Part shown: piece after piece, positions 52,007 through 64,000 of the stretch | Layout of the letters: each line of letters opens with the position of its first letter | How positions within the stretch are numbered: position 1 is the first letter of the stretch | Assembly: GCA_039704465.1 (NCBI GenBank) | Contig: JASFAU010000019.1 | Coordinates: 310,001-374,000, forward strand | Source of the DNA: Plasmodiophora brassicae | Taxonomy: Eukaryota > Endomyxa > Phytomyxea > Plasmodiophorida > Plasmodiophoridae | DNA: 64,000 nt | Direction of reading: 5' to 3' | Position numbers and translations under genes: made by a program | The notes under the pieces: generated by a model | The model's database searches: none | Seen by the model: the letters and a program-made list of their open reading frames with translations, nothing else | What the model was told of the DNA's origin: nothing

Positions 52007-55000
52007 ATGTCGTCGGGGATGACGACGCCGCGGCGTCGAAGCTCGCGGATCCGAGTGGAACGCCACCCGGCATCAATGTCAGGCGGTGTCGGGGTGCTGC
52101 GTGCTGGTTCCGGTGCTGATTCGTGGACCAGGGTGGATCTTCCCGGCGAGGGCACCGACGACGATACGCTGTCGGATGTGGCGACGGACGACGACGACGA
52201 AGAAGAACCGGTGCCGAAGCGGATGAAAACGCCGAGCAAGAAGAAGGGTAGCGTGACGCCATCCAGTGTGCGATCGCAGTCGCGATCGAAATCCATGCGG
52301 AACACCCCGAGCAGGCGTAATGTGCGCCCCGTTCAACCGGACGAGTTCATCAGTGAAGACACTGATGAAGATGATGGCCAGCTTAAACTCATTGGTATGG
52401 CGTGGTCTATCTCGAGGTGGCGCAATTTGAGTGAAATTGCTCGTAGACGTACTGCTGGACAGCACGTCAAAGGCTCGGTCTATGAAAGAAGCGGCGGCGT
52501 CCTGGAAAGCGCTGTTTGACCATGATACTGAACTCGCAGTTGCATCGATCGTGTCACTACTGCTCAATGTTGGTGGACTTTTGCTGTGTGGATTCTGCAA
52601 CGGTAACGGTGGGTGTAACGGCTAGTGCTGCGGAAGCCGCAAACGTGTCCCGGCTGACATCCTCAATTCCGATTTAACGGAATCGTCTCTGATGAAGCCG
52701 TTTGAGCAGTCTGCTAAAACCCACGGGGCGCACTTTGGAGTGTCAAATCCTAGCAAGGTTGGCATTTGTAGGTTCATATCGCTGTTTGCATCTTAGAGTG
52801 CACCTGGTAGGGAGCTGCAAAGAAGTTTGAAGCCCGCATGAGACAGTTCGTGTACGCTTGGATAACGGTTCTTCTTCCTGACGCTGTATTCGAAAGCGAT
52901 GTCCTGAATCGTGTTCTCGAATGGGTAGTTGCAGTTTCACGTAACGGCCTGAGGTGTATTGTTCGCTGCATGTGAGACCCCAACAGTTTGTAATTCGTAA
53001 CGATGCAGGACATTCCGCCTGACAGCGTGCTGCTTCGCGTTTGCGATCGGTGACGCGTTGATAACAGCCCATGGGCAGATCAAGGTTGCACTGCGCTGCA
53101 GGTGTATGTTAGTCGCTATTGGCTCACAGTGTTCTCTAGTCGGACCTCGGTGCAGCAGAGAAGGCTATGTCTGGAGCCGGATCCCGGAACAAGCGACAGC
53201 AGCAACAGCTGAAATCTGATTGCGCCGAATACCAGTCCCAACTTACACATTTGCATGAGCTCATTCTGTCGATATATCAAGAGTAAGACCACGAGCGGTA
53301 GTGGATTCGGTTGGCATTCTTATCATGGATTGGTTTCAGTGTGTTTGTCGCGCGCTACCGTGATGTACACCCCGCTGTTCGCGAGACAAGCATTGAAACG
53401 GTGACACAGTGGATCCTCCACTACCCACCATTTGCGACTGTTGACAGCTTCAAATATTTGGGTTGGGCACTTAACAGCTCCCAGGCTTCGGTACTGTCAA
53501 GGCATCGTCTCAACGAAAACGCACTCACTTTGCCCCAGGTTCGAGGCTGCGCTGTTCGCTCCATTGCTTGCCTCGTCCGATCGGATGCTGTTCGCCCGAA
53601 AATGGAATCCTTCCTCAATCGTTTTATCAAACGAATAATTGAAATGCATAACGATATTGACCCGCATGTAAGTACACCGTCGAGCCCCTTTTTTCAGCAC
53701 TATACTGACGCTGGTTCAGGTTGCAGCTAGCGCGATCGATACATGCACTGCAATCCTCGTTCAAGATGATGTCTTGACCGATGTGGAGGTCTTTGGCGAG
53801 GTTTACACTCTTTGTGGTATATAGATAGTCGCTGCGCCTCATGTGTGGGTCACTGTCAGGTGTCACCACTTTTGTGGGACAAGAACCGGGCGATTCGAGA
53901 AGCTGCCGCAAGGTACATCTTTGAGGATTCCTTCAGTACCAGCGCCTCGGAAAACTCGGATATGCTGGAAGACATCGAGCAACTTTTCACTATGTAAGAC
54001 ATGACTACCAACGATAGTTCGTTCTCAAACCTGGAGTTAGCTACATCGAGGGGCGCCCGCCGTCGGTTCAGTTCGATGTTAGCGTTGCTTGTTTGGTCGA
54101 TCTGTTCTTCTACAAGGTGAAGTGCCTTCGTGACGCCAGTGCTATCGTAGCAACGTTGCGCAAAAGTCCTGAAACTCAGACCGAAGAAGTACGTTGTTGG
54201 TACTGCTTGTCTCCCATGAAGCTGACGTCAGCGTTTAGAACGCCTCGCTGCGATCTGCATTCATATCACAGCTACTTGTCGCGTGTTCCCAAATGGCTGC
54301 GACCGGCCTGGTACCGCGCACCCATTTGTCCACTTCCAGTATGCTCCCCCGTTGACCTTATGGTTCCAGGACCATATCCTTGGTTTCTCGCAGACTCGGC
54401 TAACCAGAGCTCAAACGGAGATGCAATCAGCTGCAGCTGCCTCATTTTCCAATCTACGGTGCGACCCTGATTTTACCGAGCTCGTGACGATGTTTCAAGC
54501 TGAAAGCGTCAGTGTCCCCCTCCATCCTTCTCATCTCCACTCCATCTGATTTTCCTTTCTAGACGGTTATCATTGCTTTATGTGATTTCCTTCTTGGAGG
54601 TCCCGCTGATGAGATGGTTACCATTCCGTCGTGCCTGACTTCCGTCTTGGTTGCTGCGTTTAATCGGGAGACGTCCCCGTCGCGCCTTCGTCCATTGGCA
54701 AATGCCCTATCTATGCTATCTGCGCGAAGTCCAGACGCTGAGAGAGCTCTTGAAGAGATATCGGTACAGCTCATCCAGTCAGCCCAGGCGCATTCTGTAA
54801 GCTGTGTAGAAACGGGCTTTGAATACGGTTAATGATAGTGCAAGTTTCAGGTTGACGATAGTGATGATGCGAGACTACAGCGTTCAGCATGCTACGCTCG
54901 CACACACTGTCTGGCACAGCAAGCGCAATGCGATGCTCTCCTGGAATCCCAGGTGTTTGACAGTGCCTTACAACGCTGCGTAACAGATCTAAGCGCTGAT

Positions 55001-56318
55001 CACGAGGACGTTGACATTATCGATAGTGTCACAGTCGCCAGTTTGCTCAAAGTTGCACATGCCTGCATCTTGTGGAAGTTTGCCAAGCTATCAGGTGACA
55101 AACAGCTGCCCATTATTTTAGGAGATATGCTTTAATATGCGGATAGAGGAGGCAGGCGACCACGGGCTAGAGACAACGCATAACCGCTTTTCAGTTGTTT
55201 TGGAATGCCTCTCATCGTTATTCCGGATCTGCGACACGTTTCCAAGCAATGCTGAAGACGGAGTGACCCCGGAGCTCCTATGCGCCATTGCAGCAGACTT
55301 GAGTGCTGCGTCGTTGGGAAAACCCAGCATTCGCCACTGGCTAACGGATGACCTGTTTCATCAATTATACGACGTTATTGCGCAACATCCCGGCTCTGAA
55401 GAGATTGTCAAATCCGCTGTAAGACAGTACCGGTTGTTCAGTTCCCATCAAGCCTCTGATACCTATCAGGCTCTGCTTGTGTGCAGCTTCTGCCCACAGC
55501 ATGTCGAAATTGCAAGCACTCTGCTCTGCCAGCTATACGTCAACGACAGCGCAGGGGATGAAAATGTCATCAATGACATCAGCGGCATCATCAAAGCGAT
55601 GGTCACTTTCCTGCGGGGGAAACGTCCTCAGTCCCTGGCCCAGGTTTGATATCGTCTTCTTCATCAAGCTTTATATCAACGTTTCTACAAACAGGCTATC
55701 GTGGAAGCCCTAGAATCATCTTTCGAAGACGGACGTGACAAACAAGCTTTGGTACAACCCTTGGAATCCGGAAGACATTCGTTTCATATTGATCAACCTC
55801 CGCGGCAGATGATGGCAAAACGTCTCTCTCTGTCTTATGGCCTGACGGCCACGCCGGATGCTCAGTTCGATCGAATACTGATTGCCGGTATCGACCATGT
55901 CGTCATGGGTCAAGCAACAAGTAAGTTTCTGTCACTACTTCATCCGTTCATGCAGCGATGTGCGATCTCGGTATTACCTGGCGTCATTCGACATCTGGAC
56001 GATGTGATCTCGCAGATCCTGGAGGACGATGTAACTGCGGATCTTCTTCTGTTGAGACAAACTGGATAACGGTTGCCGTGTGATGATAGGATTCCGAGTT
56101 AAGACCCGCTCTGATCGACCTCAAGAAGGTACGGCTGCTCCGGACCCGTACCTGCGAACAAATCCGCCATGTTGACCATCCATCGGCAGGGCATAATGAA
56201 GCGTCTGGGAGCTGCAGCGTCTGGTGAACCGCAACCTGCGGGAGAGCCTGCCAGCGAAATCACGCACGACGCCAACACTGTCGAAGGGGAGCCTCCTGAT
56301 CACCGCTCTGAGCTCTGA
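52007..56318 (+). CDS. SCC3: Cohesin subunit SCC3/STAG, many introns
   Basis: Exon 1 (52007-52394) encodes a basic/acidic, Ser-rich N-terminus (TPSKKKGSVTPSSVRSQSRS). Intron 52395-52446 (52 nt) joins KLI to DVLLDSTSKARSMKEAAASW, the STAG N-terminal helix repeat. Further blocks follow STAG order: KKFEARMRQFVYAWITVLLP (52820-52885), an AEKAMSGAGSRNKRQ...ILSIYQ coiled region (53155-53283), then the stromalin conservative domain VFVARYRDVHPAVRETSIET, FKYLGWALNSSQ and LTLPQVRGCAVRSIACLVRS (53341-53590). HEAT-like helices continue to a short tail ending at 56318. SCC3 binds the kleisin of the cohesin ring and loads it on DNA. Roughly a dozen introns are expected and not all boundaries were fixed. 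Confidence 0.8.
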
Positions 56319-56606
56319 TCCACACGCTTCGCATTCTTTGCAATTTTCAGATAATTACATATAACCGGTGTTCAGTGTCCAAGTTGTTTAGTGTCGATCT
56401 GACCTGCTCTCCCTATACATAGATGGCTGATGGTCGGCGCTCAGCGCCGTGGGCTTGTCGCTATGCTACTTAATTGTCCCTATTCGGCCGGTTCCCACAT
56501 TTGCACTGGATTCCCCGCCGTCCGAGCGACGCTCAGCAGGGCGATCGTCACCGTCACAATTAGGGCTGCTGAGAAGGCTGCTGCGCTACTGTCAGGAGTC
56601 ACAACG
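56319..56606. other. Spacer between SCC3 and the next gene
   Basis: No gene supported. AT-richer text near 56335-56370 may hold the SCC3 poly(A) region. Confidence 0.4.
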
Positions 56607-57737
56607 ATGCGGGTCGTACCGGCTGCCACGCCGTTTATCCTTGCGATCCTGACATCGCTTGCGCTGATGACTGGCGTATTTATTGGCCATCACGTACAGC
56701 CCGGTCAACCGCATCATCCGCGGCGATCATCATCACAGCTGTGCTCGGTCGCCGATGTGATCTCGCAGCGAGCCCGTGAACAGCGCGACGCCATTGCAAG
56801 TATGCACGGTCGGCGTCGTTGAATCGGTCCAATGTTGTGATTCCAAACGTTCAGATGAGAAGCCGTTCCTGCTCATCGTACTGAGATCCAGTAGGGAGAT
56901 GGGCCACATCGCTGCCCAACTGCCTGCAGCCGATGCCGAATGGGATCCTCTGCGCGGTCGAATCCGAATCTTAGGTCAGGCGGCGACCCTTTCACAAGCA
57001 ACCATTCCGATTCGGATGCTTTCAGTCGACGCGCGCGACGATGATGGAGCGCTTCGCAAGTCGTTCAAAGGGAACGATGCGATACGGTTCGCAGATGGTA
57101 TATGGCCTATGGCAACGCGCCACAAATCTCACACGATGACAATGCCTCGTACAGGACGCGGCAGCGTTCTCGAAACGCTGACGGGTGACTCTGCTCATTT
57201 CCTCATGCTGATGGAGCCAGGCAGCCGGTTATGCCCTGGAGCGATCCCGCATATTCTTCACGTTGTGGTGAAGGTCGGCCGTCGACGAGTGTATCCTCGG
57301 TGTCGAGTTCGGCTCACGAGCTTGAAACTAGGCAAACAGGGCCGCCGGCGACTGGTCGTGCATATTGACAGGATCAGGGAACGACGGTGTGATTCTTCAT
57401 GGGTTCGACGGGCAACCACTGGCAGACTTCATTGGTGGTTATCCAATTGCGGTCCGGTCCCGCGTGTGGCTGACGTCGGCATGTAGACGATGGAGGTGAC
57501 CTGTTCGGGTGGATGGGCGAGCAGAAGAAGAACAGGGGCCGCGTGCACTGGACGTACAGGTACAACTTGATACGTGGCGCCGGGGACCAGGACGACACCT
57601 GTTTCACCGTCAACGACCACACCAGGATAGCCGAGAAGTTCGCGTTCACCTCGGAGTGTCGCACGTCTGACACCTGGCCGTGCTTGGACGGAGATCAGCG
57701 GGAAACGTTCTGGAGACCGGCTCATTATCAGGAATAG
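56607..57737 (+). CDS. Orphan signal-anchored protein, 4 exons, about 321 aa
   Basis: Exons 56607-56799, 56855-57273, 57332-57434, 57487-57737; introns 55, 58 and 52 nt, the last with CTGAC 12 nt before the acceptor. All joins keep frame (DAIA-NEKPFLLIVL; VVVK-ANRAAGDWS; LADFI-DDGGDLFGW). The N-terminus MRVVPAATPFILAILTSLAL is a signal peptide or type II anchor, followed by a His-rich linker. The lumenal part contains GRIRILGQAATLSQATIPIR and C-terminal Cys (DDTCF, SECRTSD, WPCLDG) suggesting disulfides. No known domain recognised. Its 3' end is 94 bp from the convergent ABC transporter stop. Confidence 0.65.
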
Positions 57738-57831
57738 GGGCGTGATAATAGAACATTGGCTTGCGAAACACCCGATCCAATAGCTATTAACCAGTCGGTT
57801 CATTAATGGGTGTGTTGGCCATGTCAGCTGG

Positions 57832-63234
<5,403 letters not shown>

Positions 63235-64000
63235 TCGTCCTGGCGATTACGAGATCCGATCCGGTCCGGACCGGGCCGCCCGACCGACGTTTTTGATCGG
63301 CTGCTGGGCCTGTGCACGAGAGCACACCGCCGCCGCCGCCGACGACGACGACGACGACGCCAGCGCACGGGAAGGTTTCGCCATGACGACGGCAAATGTC
63401 AGGGCGCCCGTACGTTTCTGGAAGCGTTGCGCGCCGGATGGCGCCTGGTTCCCCTATCACTAGGCGTTCTGATACGTATAGCAGTCCCCCGAGTGGAAGA
63501 CGGCTCCCCTATTCTGCAACTAATATCCTTACGGTACCCGGCCATATTTCAGGTCTCGACTGCCCATTGGCGATAGTAAGCTGATCCCGGTTTTTATCCA
63601 CTGTTATCGAGTTAATTCATTCTGGGGGCAATGCATGCAAATTCAGGATTATGCATGCTAGAGGGCGATGGGCCCACATTGCTGAGATCACGCTCCGGAG
63701 TCCGTGACCTGAGGCGCGGACGCGTGAGGAGCTCTGCGGACTGCGGAGCAATTGCGCGGGCCCCTCGACTGCGACGCTATTCCTGGCATCATGAGACGCA
63801 CGCGGCGCGCAAACAAGCCCGGAGATTGGCGCGTCCTCAAAGCAGAATACGGAGGGCGCCCTAACACTCGGTCAGGTTCTGCGCCGCCTCCCCGCGCATC
63901 CGACCTCGAAACCGCAGACCGTGGCGGTGTCCGTGATTGGCTGACGTGGCATTCTGGAATTGGCTTTCGCAGCCGCGGCAGTGCTCGGGCTGCTAAATCT
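63235..64000. other. Upstream region of the ABC transporter; no gene supported
   Basis: A (GCC)n/(GAC)n-rich segment lies at 63325-63365. AATTCATTCTGGGGGCAATG... with repeated GCATGCA occurs near 63630-63660. No convincing coding region on either strand to the end of the window. Confidence 0.45.

Overview
This is a GC-rich eukaryotic nuclear window. Nearly every cellular gene can be rebuilt with short GT-AG introns (about 45-80 nt), many with a CTGAC-like branch site just upstream of the acceptor. An SPEF2/CPC1-type axonemal gene points to an organism with a flagellated stage. Compact genes, tiny introns and high GC would fit a plasmodiophorid such as Plasmodiophora, or another zoosporic protist. 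That assignment is a guess from style, not from a marker gene.

Region 1 (1-14.9 kb) is transposon-dominated. A Ty3/gypsy chromovirus (1592-6928) and a Ty1/copia element (7120-12260) lie together. The copia element has a clean CGATG target duplication and splits the C-terminal domain of an older hAT transposase gene. A pogo/Tigger-type DNA transposon (12711-14763) follows. It has 21-bp terminal inverted repeats, a TA duplication, a spliced transposase and a second, antisense, spliced gene. It sits in a dispersed repeat whose unoccupied copy lies about 50 bp downstream.

Region 2 (14.9-22.6 kb) holds lineage-specific secreted or surface proteins. There is a repeat-rich probable GPI-anchored protein with three in-frame intron-like segments, a secreted protein with acidic repeats, relics of the same family, and a large F-box/ankyrin-like protein broken by one frameshift.

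Region 3 (22.6-33 kb) holds an MBL-fold protein, a PI-PLC X-domain protein, two tandem seven-transmembrane proteins with a PA-like ectodomain plus a pseudogene copy, DUS1-type tRNA dihydrouridine synthase, and a VPS9-domain Rab5 GEF.

Region 4 (33-40 kb) has a tandem pair of secreted orphan proteins and the SPEF2-like gene.

Region 5 (40-51.6 kb) is framed by two inverted genes built of tandem cyclic-nucleotide-binding (CNB) domains: eight on the plus strand and five, with a myristoylation start, on the minus strand. A Ctr copper transporter and a WS/DGAT acyltransferase lie between them.

Region 6 (51.6-63.3 kb) has the cohesin subunit SCC3/STAG, an orphan membrane-anchored protein and a full ABCC transporter. 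No rRNA, tRNA or CRISPR was recognised by eye. The most interesting points are the PA-7TM receptor pair, the CNB-array genes, the antisense gene inside the pogo element, and the repeated in-frame introns of the surface protein.
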